Positions 8,074 through 16,031 of a stretch of DNA of 64,000 nt are shown here, piece after piece. The translations under genes and the position numbers were made by a program. This DNA is from Thermophilibacter provencensis. GTDB taxonomy: Bacteria; Actinomycetota; Coriobacteriia; Coriobacteriales; Atopobiaceae. The stretch lies in assembly GCF_900128445.1 (NCBI RefSeq), contig NZ_LT671417.1, positions 1,350,769 through 1,414,768 of the forward strand. Reading direction: 5' to 3'. Positions within the stretch are counted from its first letter, which is position 1. Every line of letters starts with the position of its first letter. The notes beneath the pieces were generated by a model. That model did no database searches. It saw only the letters and a program-made list of their open reading frames with translations, and was not told the origin of the DNA.

Positions 8074-8802
8074 CTAGAGCTCTCGGCGCTCGTAGAGGCG
8101 CAGGGAGACCGCGGCGGAGACGGCCAGCACGAGCGCGGACGCCGCGAGAAGGACGCCCATGCTCGCCGCCACGCCCGCCGGCGTCTCGATGAAGGCGAGC
8201 AGGCTGGTGAGGGCGTCGGTGCCCACGATTCCGCCGTCGAGCAGGCCGCTGTTTCCGATCAGCGAGACGGGGAGCACGAAGAAGACGAGCACCATGATGA
8301 GCGGGAGGTACTGCGTGGCCTTGGACTGCCCGAAGCGGAAGTAGAGCGGCGTGACCACGCCAGCGACGAACGACCCCATGAAGATGCAGAAGAATGAGGA
8401 GAAGAGCGTGGCGAGGACGTCCTCGAAGCGGTAAGCGAGCACCGCGGAGAGCCCCATGGGAAGGTCGACGAACGTGGCAAGGGCGGTCACCAGCCCCGCG
8501 CCCACGAGCCCCGCCGCGAGGCCCACGAGCCCGAGCGTCACGATCACGCCGTAGCGGGCGAGCACGACGTCGCGGCGGGAGAGCGGCATGGTGAGGCGGA
8601 AGAGCCCCCAGTTGTTCTGCTCGTCGTAGCCTGCGGCGCTCATGGCGCCCGTCATGAAGCACATGCAGGTCAGGATCGCGGGGGCGGCGATGATGGACTG
8701 CATGCCGCAGCAGACGAACAGGGAGACGAGAAAGCCGAGGAGCAGGAGCTGACGCACGTAGCTTGCGAAGATGGTCATCTCGACGAGGTAGGCGCGCTTC
8801 AT
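8074..8802 (-). CDS. ABC-2 type transporter permease
   Basis: This 242-residue protein has about six membrane helices and the general form of ABC-2 permeases (SIIAAPAILTCMCFMTGAMSA, then the cytoplasmic NNWGLFRLTMPLSRRDVVLAR segment typical of the ABC2_membrane group). It shares the last base of the ATPase stop with its ATG (TAATG), so the two are translationally coupled. Together with the ATPase and the YtrA-like regulator it forms a small envelope-stress or peptide/bacitracin-type efflux module. The transported molecule is unknown. Confidence 0.85.
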   Translation of the reverse strand: MKRAYLVEMTIFASYVRQLLLLGFLVSLFVCCGMQSIIAAPAILTCMCFMTGAMSAAGYDEQNNWGLFRLTMPLSRRDVVLARYGVIVTLGLVGLAAGLVGAGLVTALATFVDLPMGLSAVLAYRFEDVLATLFSSFFCIFMGSFVAGVVTPLYFRFGQSKATQYLPLIMVLVFFVLPVSLIGNSGLLDGGIVGTDALTSLLAFIETPAGVAASMGVLLAASALVLAVSAAVSLRLYERREL

Positions 8803-9719
8803 TATCGGACACCGCCCTTCAGGGTGAGCGTGAGGTAGTCGTCTATGGTCATGCGGTCGCAGGGGATCTCGGGGAACCGGCGGGCAAAGTCGTAGCGGTC
8901 GGGGACGAGCACGTCGATGCCGTACTCGTGGCGCAGGTAGCGCAGCTCGCTCTCGGGCACCATCCCGGAGGCGGCCACGCGCTCGAAGTCCGCGACGCGG
9001 CAGCGGGCGACGCCCATCTCGTCGGTGATGGCGTCCTTGGGCAGGTCAAAGACGATGCGTCCCTCGTCGATGCAGATCACCCGGTCGGCGATGCGCTCGA
9101 GGTCGCTCGTGATGTGGCTGCTCATGAGGACGGCGCGGCCGGGCTCGGCCACGAAGTCGCGCAGGCGGTCGAGGACCTCGTCGCGCGCCATGGGGTCGAG
9201 CCCCGCCGTGGCTTCGTCGAGGATCAGGACGTGGGCGTCGTGGCTGAGGGCGCAGGCCAGGCTGAGCTTCATGCCCATGCCGCGAGAGAGGTCCTTAACG
9301 CACTTCTCGACGGGGAGGTCGAAGGTGTCGATGAGCCTTGAGAAGCGGTGGGCGTTCCAGCGGTCGTAGGCGCGCGCGTAGATCGTGCCCACGTCGCGCA
9401 CGCGCAGGTGGCCGGGCAGCGAGACCGTGTCGAAGACCACGCCGACGCGCTCCTTGGCGTGCGCCCCCTCCGGGCGGGAGAGCAGCTCGCTGGGCGTGCC
9501 GAGCACGCTCGACGTGCCGCCGTCGGTTGCGATGAGGCCGAGAAGGGCCTTGATGGTGGTGGACTTGCCGGCACCGTTCTTGCCGACGAAGCCAACGATC
9601 TCGCCCTCGCGGACGTCGAGGTCGACGCCCTCCAGTGAGAAGCCCTCGTAGTGCTTGGTAAGCCCGCGCGCGCTGACGAGCGGCGCGTCGGTGGTGGTGT
9701 CTGAGGTGTGAGTGTTCAT
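8802..9719 (-). CDS. ABC transporter ATP-binding protein (YtrB/CcmA-like)
   Basis: This 305-residue ATPase shows Walker A GKNGAGKSTTIKALLG, a signature loop in LSRGMGMKLSLACAL (LSxGMKxKL variant of ABC-2 partners) and Walker B VLILDEATAGLDP. A C-terminal extension of about 80 residues carries family-specific sequence. The start overlaps the regulator stop (TGATG), so regulator, ATPase, permease and mini-protein are read as one unit. It energises the neighbouring permease at the inner face of the membrane. Confidence 0.92.
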   Translation of the reverse strand: MNTHTSDTTTDAPLVSARGLTKHYEGFSLEGVDLDVREGEIVGFVGKNGAGKSTTIKALLGLIATDGGTSSVLGTPSELLSRPEGAHAKERVGVVFDTVSLPGHLRVRDVGTIYARAYDRWNAHRFSRLIDTFDLPVEKCVKDLSRGMGMKLSLACALSHDAHVLILDEATAGLDPMARDEVLDRLRDFVAEPGRAVLMSSHITSDLERIADRVICIDEGRIVFDLPKDAITDEMGVARCRVADFERVAASGMVPESELRYLRHEYGIDVLVPDRYDFARRFPEIPCDRMTIDDYLTLTLKGGVR

Positions 9720-10096
9720 CAGTCGTCACTTTCCATGAGTAGGTTGAACATCTCCTTGAGCTCCCCGTCGGAGAGCCCGGCGGCCCGGCCGTCTGCGATG
9801 GCGCGCGTGAGCAGGGACTCGACGCCGCGCATCCGCTCCTCGCGGATGAGCTCCATGTTGCCGCCGGCGACGAAGCTCCCCTTTCCCTGCACCGTCTCGA
9901 TGAACCCGGCCGCCTCGAGGTCCGTGTAGGCGCGCTTGGTGGTGATGACGCTCACGCGCAGCGAGCTCGCGAGGGTTCGGATGGACGGCAGCTGCTCGCC
10001 CTCGGCCAGCTCGCCCGCGAGGATCGCGGCCTTGACCTGGTCGGTAATCTGCTCGTAGATGGGCTTGTTGCTCGCGTTCGAGATGATGATTTCCAC
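9719..10096 (-). CDS. GntR family regulator, YtrA subfamily
   Basis: A GTG start at 10096-10094, with GAGGAAGGAA about nine bases upstream, gives a 125-residue protein. The N-terminal winged helix (PIYEQITDQVKAAILAGELA, then LPSIRTLASSLRVSVITTKR) is classic GntR. The short C-terminal part with two helices and no ligand-binding domain marks the YtrA group, which represses adjacent ABC transporter operons. The perfect dyad GGGTATA-N5-TATACCC at 10210-10228 lies upstream and is a likely operator. A longer in-frame ORF extends to 10186 but lacks a better ribosome site. Confidence 0.88.
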   Translation of the reverse strand: MEIIISNASNKPIYEQITDQVKAAILAGELAEGEQLPSIRTLASSLRVSVITTKRAYTDLEAAGFIETVQGKGSFVAGGNMELIREERMRGVESLLTRAIADGRAAGLSDGELKEMFNLLMESDD

Positions 10097-10209
10097 GTGA
10101 CTCGGTTCCTTCCTCCCGGCCCGGCGGGGCGTCCCCCGTCGGGGAGCCGCACCTCGGGCGTCCCCGGTGCGCGGCAGGGGTCGCACGGACGTCTTCGCGC
10201 TTCCCCTAC

Positions 10210-10260
10210 GGGTATAGTGTGTATACCCGATAACTACAGTATATACTCACCTATACACAG
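10210..10260 (-). promoter_or_regulatory. YtrA-type operator region
   Basis: GGGTATA (10210-10216) and TATACCC (10222-10228) form a perfect 7-bp dyad with a 5-base centre. A second AT-rich dyad-like stretch (AGTATATACT at 10238-10247, then CTATACAC) follows within 25 bases. The cluster lies about 115 bases upstream of the GntR start in an otherwise GC-rich leader, consistent with autorepression of the regulator-ABC operon. Confidence 0.6.
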
Positions 10261-10360
10261 TGCAAGGAAGAATCGAGACTTTTTTGAGCGGGGCGTGGCG
10301 GGGCCTTCGCAAGCGTTTGGCGCGCGCTTTCCGCGGGAATCTCAGTGGATGGCTAAAATA

Positions 10361-10379
10361 TTAGGTTAAGCTAAATTAT
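10361..10379 (+). promoter_or_regulatory. Iron-box-like sequence (DtxR/IdeR-type), weak
   Basis: TTAGGTTAAGCTAAATTAT resembles the DtxR/IdeR consensus TTAGGTTAGSCTAACCTAA in its left two-thirds and contains the imperfect dyad TTAG-TTAA-CTAA. It lies 27 bases before the next gene in a locally AT-rich promoter. Match is by eye only. Confidence 0.3.
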
Positions 10380-10405
10380 AAGAGCAGCCTAGTCTGGAGG
10401 TTGAG

Positions 10406-10699
10406 ATGGCGTCCCCGGTTCCCTTTCTCGCAGTCGGCCTTCTCGGCTCGCTCGTCATGTTCGCGGGCGACATGCTGCTGTACTACACGCCGGGCGCCTA
10501 CAACATGGACGGCACCCTGCGCCCCTACGCCCAGATCATGCGAGACCTTCCCGAGGGGCGCGTGAGACTGGGAGGTCTTCTGGGCCCCGTCGCCGCGTTC
10601 CTCTACGTCATGGGCTTCGTGGGGCTGCCGATGCTCGCGACGGGGGAGTTCCCCTGGCTGATGTGGGCGGTGGCCGCGCTTCTGGCCTTCGCGTCGTGA
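10406..10699 (+). CDS. Short membrane protein, probably the N-terminal part of a longer family
   Basis: This 97-residue product has three hydrophobic segments (residues 5-22, 55-72, 80-95), with DMLLYYTPGAY and a RLGGLLGPVAAFLYVMGFVGLP segment (split here by the helix). It is reminiscent of the N-terminal third of DUF6796-type membrane proteins of gut Actinobacteria and Firmicutes, which are over 200 residues. The ORF stops abruptly inside a helix and the following 200 bases are non-coding, so it may be a truncated gene. The ribosome site (TCTGGAGG) is good. Function unknown. Confidence 0.5.
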   Translation: MASPVPFLAVGLLGSLVMFAGDMLLYYTPGAYNMDGTLRPYAQIMRDLPEGRVRLGGLLGPVAAFLYVMGFVGLPMLATGEFPWLMWAVAALLAFAS

Positions 10700-10906
10700 C
10701 CATTCTCTCGAGGTTGGCGAGACGGTGAGGTCCTCCCGACCTTTCGGCCCAAAAAGAAAACTATGGCTAACTTGTGTAGAAATCGCTCAGCACGCGTCAA
10801 AAGTAAGAACTATCTAACTTGTGGGGACAATTGGAGTACCGGGGGAGATAGCTCAGACACCCCACGTCCGTCGCCCGTCCGGCGACCCGATCGCAAAGGA
10901 GCAACC

Positions 10907-11470
10907 ATGTCCCTCATCGGCAAGGAGATCTCGGACTTCTCCGTCCAGGCGTACCAGGACAACGACTTCCACACCGTCACCAAGGCAGACGTGCTCGGCC
11001 GCTGGAGCCTGTTCTTCTTCTACCCGGCCGACTTCACCTTCGTGTGCCCCACCGAGCTGGAGGACCTCGCCAACCTTTACGACGAGTTTCAGGCTGCGGG
11101 CTGCGAGGTGTACTCCGTCTCCACGGACACACACTTCACCCACAAGGCGTGGCACGAGACCTCCGAGCGCATCGCCAAGGTCCGCTACCCCATGCTCGCC
11201 GACCCCACGCACGCGCTCTGCCGCGACTTCGAGGTGCTCATCGAGGCGGACGGCCTTGCCGAGCGTGGCGCCTTCATCGTGGACCCCGAGGGGCGTGTCC
11301 AGGTCTATCAGGTGAACGCCGGGGGCGTCGGCCGCAACGCCGACGAGCTGCTGCGCCTGCTCAAGGCGGCCCAGTTCGTGGCGGAGCACGGCGACCAGGT
11401 GTGTCCCGCAAAGTGGCAGCCGGGTGCCGAGACGCTCAAGCCGAGCCTCGACCTGGTGGGGCAGCTGTAA
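10907..11470 (+). CDS. ahpC: Alkyl hydroperoxide reductase subunit C (typical 2-Cys peroxiredoxin)
   Basis: This 187-residue cytosolic protein reduces H2O2 and organic peroxides. The peroxidatic Cys lies in FYPADFTFVCPTELEDL and the resolving Cys in GDQVCPAKWQPG near the C-terminus. Length and motifs match AhpC exactly. The ATG at 10907 has AAAGGAGC upstream. The next gene encodes its reductase partner, but a strong hairpin with a T-run lies between them, so ahpC should be made in excess. The 200-base leader contains two TAACTTGT words (near 10768 and 10816) of unknown meaning. Confidence 0.95.
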   Translation: MSLIGKEISDFSVQAYQDNDFHTVTKADVLGRWSLFFFYPADFTFVCPTELEDLANLYDEFQAAGCEVYSVSTDTHFTHKAWHETSERIAKVRYPMLADPTHALCRDFEVLIEADGLAERGAFIVDPEGRVQVYQVNAGGVGRNADELLRLLKAAQFVAEHGDQVCPAKWQPGAETLKPSLDLVGQL

Positions 11471-11484
11471 CGGGTGCTGACGTC

Positions 11485-11520
11485 GCGGCCGCAGCCGGCA
11501 TCCGGCTGCGGCCGCTTTTT
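11485..11520 (+). terminator. Strong intrinsic terminator between ahpC and the reductase gene
   Basis: A perfect 14-bp stem (GCGGCCGCAGCCGG / complement, 3-base loop) is followed by TTTTT. It starts 14 bases after the ahpC stop and ends 14 bases before the next ATG. It is expected to end most ahpC transcripts with partial read-through into the reductase gene. Confidence 0.85.
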
Positions 11521-11534
11521 CATAGGGAGGACTC

Positions 11535-13217
11535 ATGGGCGAGAAGTACGACGAGGCGAGGCTCTATGACGCCGTGATCATCGGTGGCGGACCTGCGGGG
11601 CTCACGGCCGCGCTCTATCTGGCGCGCGCCCGCTACCGCGTGCTCGTGGTGGAGAGGGACCGCTTCGGCGGGCAGATCACCATCACGGCGAGCGTGGTCA
11701 ACTACCCCGGCGTGCTCAGCGCGAGCGGATCCGAGCTCACCGAGACGATGCGCCGCCAGGCCGAGGCCTTCGGTGCCGAGTTCATGCTCGCCGAGGTCAC
11801 GGGGCTTGACCTCGCGGGTGACGTCAAGCGCGTGAGCACCACGAGGGGAGAGGTCTCGTGCTTCGCGGTCCTTCTCGCCACGGGGGCGAGCCCACGGCGC
11901 CTGGGATTTGCGGGCGAGGACGAGTTTCGTGGTCGAGGCGTGGCCTACTGCGCCACGTGCGACGGCGAGTTCTTCACCGGCAGGGAGGTCTTCGTGGTGG
12001 GAGGCGGCTTCGCGGCTGCCGAGGAGAGCGTCTTTCTCACAAAGTACGCGCGTCACGTGACGGTGCTCGTTCGCGGGAGCGACTTCTCCTGCGCGCCTGC
12101 AGCTGCCGAGGAGGTCAAGCGGCACCCTAAGGTCGACGTGCTCTACAATACCGAGGTCGTCGAGGCGGGTGGAGACAACGCGCTGCGCCACCTGCGCTAT
12201 CGCAACAACCTGACGGGGGAGGAGACCGAGTTCCGCGCGCCGGAGGGCGAGAGCCTCGGCGTCTTCGTCTTCGTTGGTTACGCGCCGGCGACCGAGCTCG
12301 TCCGCGGAATAGCCGAGCTCGACGAACACGGCTACGTGCTCACCGACGAGCGCCAGATGACGTCTGCCGACGGGCTCTTCGCAGCCGGCGACGTCTGCGT
12401 CAAGACCCTGCGCCAGGTTGCCACGGCCGTGGGGCAGGCCGCCCAGACCGCGACGGACATGGAGCGCTACCTCAAGGCCGCTCAGGAGCGTACGGGCCTC
12501 GTGCCGCAGGCGCCGGCGTCGCGTCCGGCCCCCGCCGCTCGCGACGCAGGTCCCGCCGAGCTGGCCGCGGCGGTCGCAGAGACGGCGTCGCTCTTCTCGC
12601 CCGACGTGCTGGCCCAGCTCGACACGGTCTTCTCGCGCATGGAGCGCCCGCTCGAGCTGCACCTGCTGCTTGACGACCGTCCCGTCGCCATCGAGCTGAA
12701 GGGGTATATGGACGAGCTTGCTGCGCTGACAAATAAGCTTACGGTCACCGTCGCGGATGCGGCGGAGCGCGCCGCGGCCAACCCCGCCGAGCTCCCCTGC
12801 GTGCAGGTGCGCACGGCTGACGGCACGCCCACGGGCCTTGCCTTCCATGGCGTGCCGGGCGGTCACGAGTTCACGAGCTTCGTGCTCGGCCTCTACAACG
12901 CCGCCGGGCCCGGACAGCCCATCGATGCGGTGGATCGCTCGGCGGCAGAGGCCGTTGCCGAGAAGGTCGACATACGCGTGCTCGTCTCGCTCTCGTGCAC
13001 CATGTGCCCGGAGACGGTGCTCTCCGCCCAGCGCATCGCCTCGCTCAACCCGCGTGTCACGGCCGAGGCGTTTGACGTCGCGCACTTCCCGGAGCTGCGC
13101 GACCGCTACAACGCCATGAGCGTGCCGTGCGTGGTCATCCGCCACGCCGACGGCCACGAGCACGTGACCTTTGGCAAGAAGAACCTAGCCCAGCTGCTCG
13201 AGGAGATTGCCCGGTAG
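11535..13217 (+). CDS. Peroxiredoxin reductase with swapped domain order (TrxR domain then AhpF-type N-domain)
   Basis: This 560-residue flavoprotein should pass electrons from NAD(P)H to AhpC. Residues about 10-320 are a thioredoxin-reductase fold: FAD site IIGGGPAGLTAALYLARA, redox pair CATC in GVAYCATCDGEFF, NADPH site VVGGGFAAAEES, and GLFAAGDV near its end. After a Pro/Ala-rich linker, residues about 350-560 match the two thioredoxin-like folds that form the N-terminus of E. coli AhpF, including the active pair in SLSCTMCPETV. The order is therefore reversed relative to AhpF. Such permuted enzymes occur in other anaerobes. The position directly after ahpC supports the role. The ATG follows TAGGGAGG. 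Confidence 0.88.
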   Translation: MGEKYDEARLYDAVIIGGGPAGLTAALYLARARYRVLVVERDRFGGQITITASVVNYPGVLSASGSELTETMRRQAEAFGAEFMLAEVTGLDLAGDVKRVSTTRGEVSCFAVLLATGASPRRLGFAGEDEFRGRGVAYCATCDGEFFTGREVFVVGGGFAAAEESVFLTKYARHVTVLVRGSDFSCAPAAAEEVKRHPKVDVLYNTEVVEAGGDNALRHLRYRNNLTGEETEFRAPEGESLGVFVFVGYAPATELVRGIAELDEHGYVLTDERQMTSADGLFAAGDVCVKTLRQVATAVGQAAQTATDMERYLKAAQERTGLVPQAPASRPAPAARDAGPAELAAAVAETASLFSPDVLAQLDTVFSRMERPLELHLLLDDRPVAIELKGYMDELAALTNKLTVTVADAAERAAANPAELPCVQVRTADGTPTGLAFHGVPGGHEFTSFVLGLYNAAGPGQPIDAVDRSAAEAVAEKVDIRVLVSLSCTMCPETVLSAQRIASLNPRVTAEAFDVAHFPELRDRYNAMSVPCVVIRHADGHEHVTFGKKNLAQLLEEIAR

Positions 13218-13238
13218 CCGACGCCCTGGTCATTCGAT

Positions 13239-13272
13239 GCCGCCCCGGTGGCATGGCCGCCATCGGGGCGGC
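13239..13272 (+). terminator. Hairpin after the peroxiredoxin reductase gene
   Basis: GCCGCCCCGGTGGC (13239-13252) and GCCATCGGGGCGGC (13259-13272) pair over 14 bp with one mismatch and a 6-base loop, 22 bases after the stop codon. No long T-run follows (CTCTTC), so termination strength is uncertain. Confidence 0.5.
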
Positions 13273-13330
13273 CTCTTCGACAGTGGAACTGGCGGCAGGA
13301 AGACGCTGGGCCTCGCGCATGCGGCGCGCC
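13267..13330 (-). pseudogene. Fragment of an AraC regulator gene (helix-turn-helix end)
   Basis: About 64 bases match the 3' coding part of the AraC gene at 14945-15913 with roughly six substitutions. On the minus strand they read RRMREAQRLPAASSTVEEAA, against RRMREAQRLLAVGSTVEEAA in the intact gene. Flanking bases do not match on either side. This is a remnant of a second copy or of a duplication, now separated from the intact gene by the AAA/DUF4143 ATPase. Confidence 0.7.
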
Positions 13331-13425
13331 TCTCCGGAAGCGCTGGCACCGCCGGCCCAGCGACCGGTCCCGGCTTTAGGTTCGGAAGGCCCGGGATTGG
13401 TCGAGGATTCCGCGCCTATGCTCAA

Positions 13426-14700
13426 TCAGGAGCCGCACTCGCCTAAGAGAAACTTCCATGCCGGCATCACCTCAATAGAGATGCCATCCGCGTCGATGAC
13501 CTCCTCTTCTTCCTTGGTGACGATGAGGAATCGAGTGACGGAGGAATCCACTTTTGCCAGGCGAACGAGGTTGCCGACTTCTCGCTCCCGCGCCTCTCCT
13601 GCAATCGAGTAGGCGACTTGGATGGCAATTCCAGCCTCGGGGAGGTAGAAATCGACGTCAATGCCGGTCCTTGATGACTTGAGGTAGCGAAGGTCTTCGC
13701 CGAACCGGTCGCAGAGCGCAACGGCAATCTCGTTTTCCAGCAGCGCCGTCTCGCGATTGACAAGAAAGAGGCCGAGCAGACCGTTGTCTGAGTAATAGTA
13801 CTTGGGGCTTCCCTCGCGCTCGACGAACGCCGCCGTGGCGTTGCTGATGCTGAACAGGAGGTACGCCTCCTTCGCATATTCGAGATAGGAGATGAGCGTA
13901 TCCTTTGAGATGGAGAACCCGATGCCCTTCAGGGCGTTGTGCAGCGTCGAGTACGAGACCTCGTTGCGAACGGTCTCGGCGACCTTTTTCATGAGCACGC
14001 GCAGCGCGTTGACGTTGCGCACCTTGTAGTGTGCTGCAATATCGCCGAGGAGTACCTTTTGGTAGACGTTCTCCACATACGCGCGCTGTGGTGTGTAGCG
14101 CAGTGACTCGGGGAACCCACCCTGACGGTAGAATTCGTCAAAGTGACGGGCGATGCGTCCGATTTCACGCGTCGTGTAGAGTGCGGAGCCGGTGTGGTCC
14201 TGATGTTTGGCGTCGAGATACTCGTCAAAGCGATAAGGGCTTACCTGCAGGGAGAAGAACCTCCCGCCGAGCTCTGAGGCGATTTGACCGCTGAGCATCG
14301 TGGCGTTGCTTCCGGTAATATGCACGCGCTCGCCGGCATCAGCAAGCCGACGCGCAAACCGTTCCCAGTGCTGGATGTTCTGGATTTCGTCGAAGAAGTA
14401 GTAGCCACGCTCGTCGCTGAGCTCGCTTTGGACGAGTGGGATGTCCTGGAAGTCGGTGGAGACAAAGTCAACGAGGCGTTCGTCCTCGAAGTTGATATAT
14501 ATGATGCGCTCCCAGGCGATGCCACTGCTGACGAGATTGCGGACCATGTCATACAGCAAGGTCGACTTTCCCGCGCGGCGGAGCCCCGTGATGACGTAGT
14601 TTGCCTCCGGGTCGAGCGTGTAGCGCCTTGGAACGATATGGGCGTTTCGGATGATCTCATGTTGGTCGAAGATGACGCGTTTAAGAAGGTCGTGGTTCAT
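13426..14700 (-). CDS. AAA-type ATPase with DUF4143 domain
   Basis: This 424-residue protein has Walker A GLRRAGKST (residues 39-47), Walker B YYFFDEIQNI, and the ITGSNATMLSG sensor segment of the AAA_14 family. The C-terminal DUF4143 part contains the PD-(D/E)XK-like stretch SSRTGIDVDFYLPEAGIAIQV (split at the Asp). Function is unproven; such proteins are frequent in variable regions of anaerobes and are often linked to mobile DNA. Codon use is visibly less GC-biased than its neighbours, pointing to recent acquisition. It is bracketed by an AraC gene and an AraC fragment. The start follows AGAATGAGCGGAACAG, a weak ribosome site. Confidence 0.88.
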   Translation of the reverse strand: MNHDLLKRVIFDQHEIIRNAHIVPRRYTLDPEANYVITGLRRAGKSTLLYDMVRNLVSSGIAWERIIYINFEDERLVDFVSTDFQDIPLVQSELSDERGYYFFDEIQNIQHWERFARRLADAGERVHITGSNATMLSGQIASELGGRFFSLQVSPYRFDEYLDAKHQDHTGSALYTTREIGRIARHFDEFYRQGGFPESLRYTPQRAYVENVYQKVLLGDIAAHYKVRNVNALRVLMKKVAETVRNEVSYSTLHNALKGIGFSISKDTLISYLEYAKEAYLLFSISNATAAFVEREGSPKYYYSDNGLLGLFLVNRETALLENEIAVALCDRFGEDLRYLKSSRTGIDVDFYLPEAGIAIQVAYSIAGEAREREVGNLVRLAKVDSSVTRFLIVTKEEEEVIDADGISIEVMPAWKFLLGECGS

Positions 14701-14944
14701 CTGTTCCGCTCATTCTGTCGAATACACTTAGCTAAAGTATAATGAATTCGTCGAATATACTCGACAACATTAGTAAAAAATCACCCACTGTATCGGACGG
14801 GCTGACAGGAATTAACGCCTCGCTCAGCGGGAGATGGAATGCGCCGGCCTCAAGGACATCGTGCTCGCGAAGCGCAGGAACGTGTCTTGCGCGTCGGGTA
14901 AGAAGGGACGGTGACGAGCGTCGTCGTATCGTGCGAACGAGATG
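14701..14944. other. AT-richer gap between the ATPase and AraC genes
   Basis: About 240 bases without a supported gene. TGTCGAATACAC (14717-14728) and CGTCGAATATAC (14748-14759) are near-identical direct repeats on either side of a TATAAT-like box (AGTATAATG at 14737-14745). They mark the ATPase promoter and a possible regulator site. Confidence 0.4.
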
Positions 14945-15913
14945 TCAGGCGTCATCGACACGGGTGGCAGTCATGCGATTTGTGGCCCGCCATTGACTGG
15001 GAGACATGCCGCAGACACGCGCAAAGGCTGCTGAGAAGCTCGTGGGGGAGCGGTAGCCCACGGCGTGGGCGGCCTCTTCGACAGTGGAGCCGACGGCAAG
15101 AAGGCGCTGGGCCTCGCGCATGCGCCGCGCCGTAAGATAGGCTGCCCATGAGCTGCCCGTCGTTTGGCGGAAGAGCCGCTTGAACGTGGTGAGGCCCATT
15201 CCGGCCGCCGCCGCGGCCTCCTCCTGGCTCGCCCCGTCGCGCAGGCGCGCGTTGGCTAGCTCAAGGGCGGCGAGGATGCCGGTGCGAGCGCCCCGGTCGG
15301 CGGGAAGCGCGGCTGCCGCCGTCTCGACGAGTGCCCCGAGCAGCAGCTTCGACGCGCCCTCGTAGATGAGTGGCGTTCCGGTGCCCGCGCGGTCGGCACG
15401 TCCGATCTCGTCCAGGGCCAGCAGCACGCCCGGTGCCCAGCCCAGGCTGCCGCGCATGTCGGTGAGAAGCGCCGACACCTCCTCGACCGAGCCCCACCCC
15501 AGATCCGCGAACGCGTCCCGGAGTGCCCCGTCAAAGTACTCGACCTCCGTGTACGCAAAGTGTGCTCCGGCGGGGACGGGTGTGGTGACCCAACCCTCGC
15601 GCGTCTCGATGTAGGCGATGGCGGCAGGCCCGTCCCCGCCCGCCGCGGGCGCGCGCACGGTGAGGTAGCGTCGGGTGTCGATGCCAAAGAGCGTGTCCAC
15701 GAGCATCGTGAAGTCGCAGGTCGCCACCGTGAAACCGTCGCCTGCCCACGCGTGGTACCAGCCTTGGGCCCGTACGCCGTCGCCCACGAAGAGCGTGCCC
15801 GCGCACGGCGTGCCCGGCTCTGGGAGCAGACCCATGCGCTCGAGCTCAGCGGCCTGGAAGAGCTCGGCCTCTCCGCCTGGTCGCTCGGCTCTTCTCGCGG
15901 TCGTTTTTGCCAT
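14945..15913 (-). CDS. AraC family transcriptional regulator (YbtA-like context)
   Basis: This 322-residue protein has an N-terminal ligand/effector region of about 210 residues with no clear family. The C-terminal double helix-turn-helix includes QEEAAAAAGMGLTTFKRLFR, AAYLTARRMREAQRLL and AHAVGYRSPTSFSAAFARV. It is divergent from a pair of ABC exporter-fold transporters, the same arrangement as YbtA with YbtPQ in siderophore loci and as several Coriobacteriia clusters. It probably activates that pair in response to its substrate or to iron. A perfect TACAG-N5-CTGTA dyad lies in the shared promoter. A 64-base fragment of this gene is found at 13267-13330. Confidence 0.85.
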   Translation of the reverse strand: MAKTTARRAERPGGEAELFQAAELERMGLLPEPGTPCAGTLFVGDGVRAQGWYHAWAGDGFTVATCDFTMLVDTLFGIDTRRYLTVRAPAAGGDGPAAIAYIETREGWVTTPVPAGAHFAYTEVEYFDGALRDAFADLGWGSVEEVSALLTDMRGSLGWAPGVLLALDEIGRADRAGTGTPLIYEGASKLLLGALVETAAAALPADRGARTGILAALELANARLRDGASQEEAAAAAGMGLTTFKRLFRQTTGSSWAAYLTARRMREAQRLLAVGSTVEEAAHAVGYRSPTSFSAAFARVCGMSPSQWRATNRMTATRVDDA

Positions 15914-15940
15914 GTCCGGCGCCTCCTGGAAGCTTGCACG

Positions 15941-15955
15941 TACAGAATGACTGTA
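15941..15955. promoter_or_regulatory. Dyad in the AraC/ABC divergent promoter
   Basis: TACAG (15941-15945) and CTGTA (15951-15955) form a perfect 5-bp dyad around AATGA, midway between the divergent starts. Just beyond it CCTATTCTAACTTG is the only AT-rich stretch of the gap and may hold promoter elements. Candidate binding site of the AraC protein; inferred from position. Confidence 0.4.
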
Positions 15956-16031
15956 AACCTATTCTAACTTGCTGCGACGACCGGGTGGCATGCCGGGCCT
16001 CTCCAGGCGGTCGCAGCGGAAAGGGGGCCAC

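Noticed and set aside
9719-10186. Longer GntR start at 10186
   Set aside because: The added residues are Arg/Gly-rich and precede the conserved GntR N-terminus; GTG 10096 has the ribosome site.
10845-10862. tRNA-like start (GGGGGAGATAGCTCAG)
   Set aside because: D-arm-like words only; no anticodon arm or GTTCRA T-arm follows.
13135-13425. 96-codon minus-strand frame as a functional gene
   Set aside because: Only its central 20 residues resemble a protein (AraC); the rest is antisense of the reductase end, so it is treated as a fragment.
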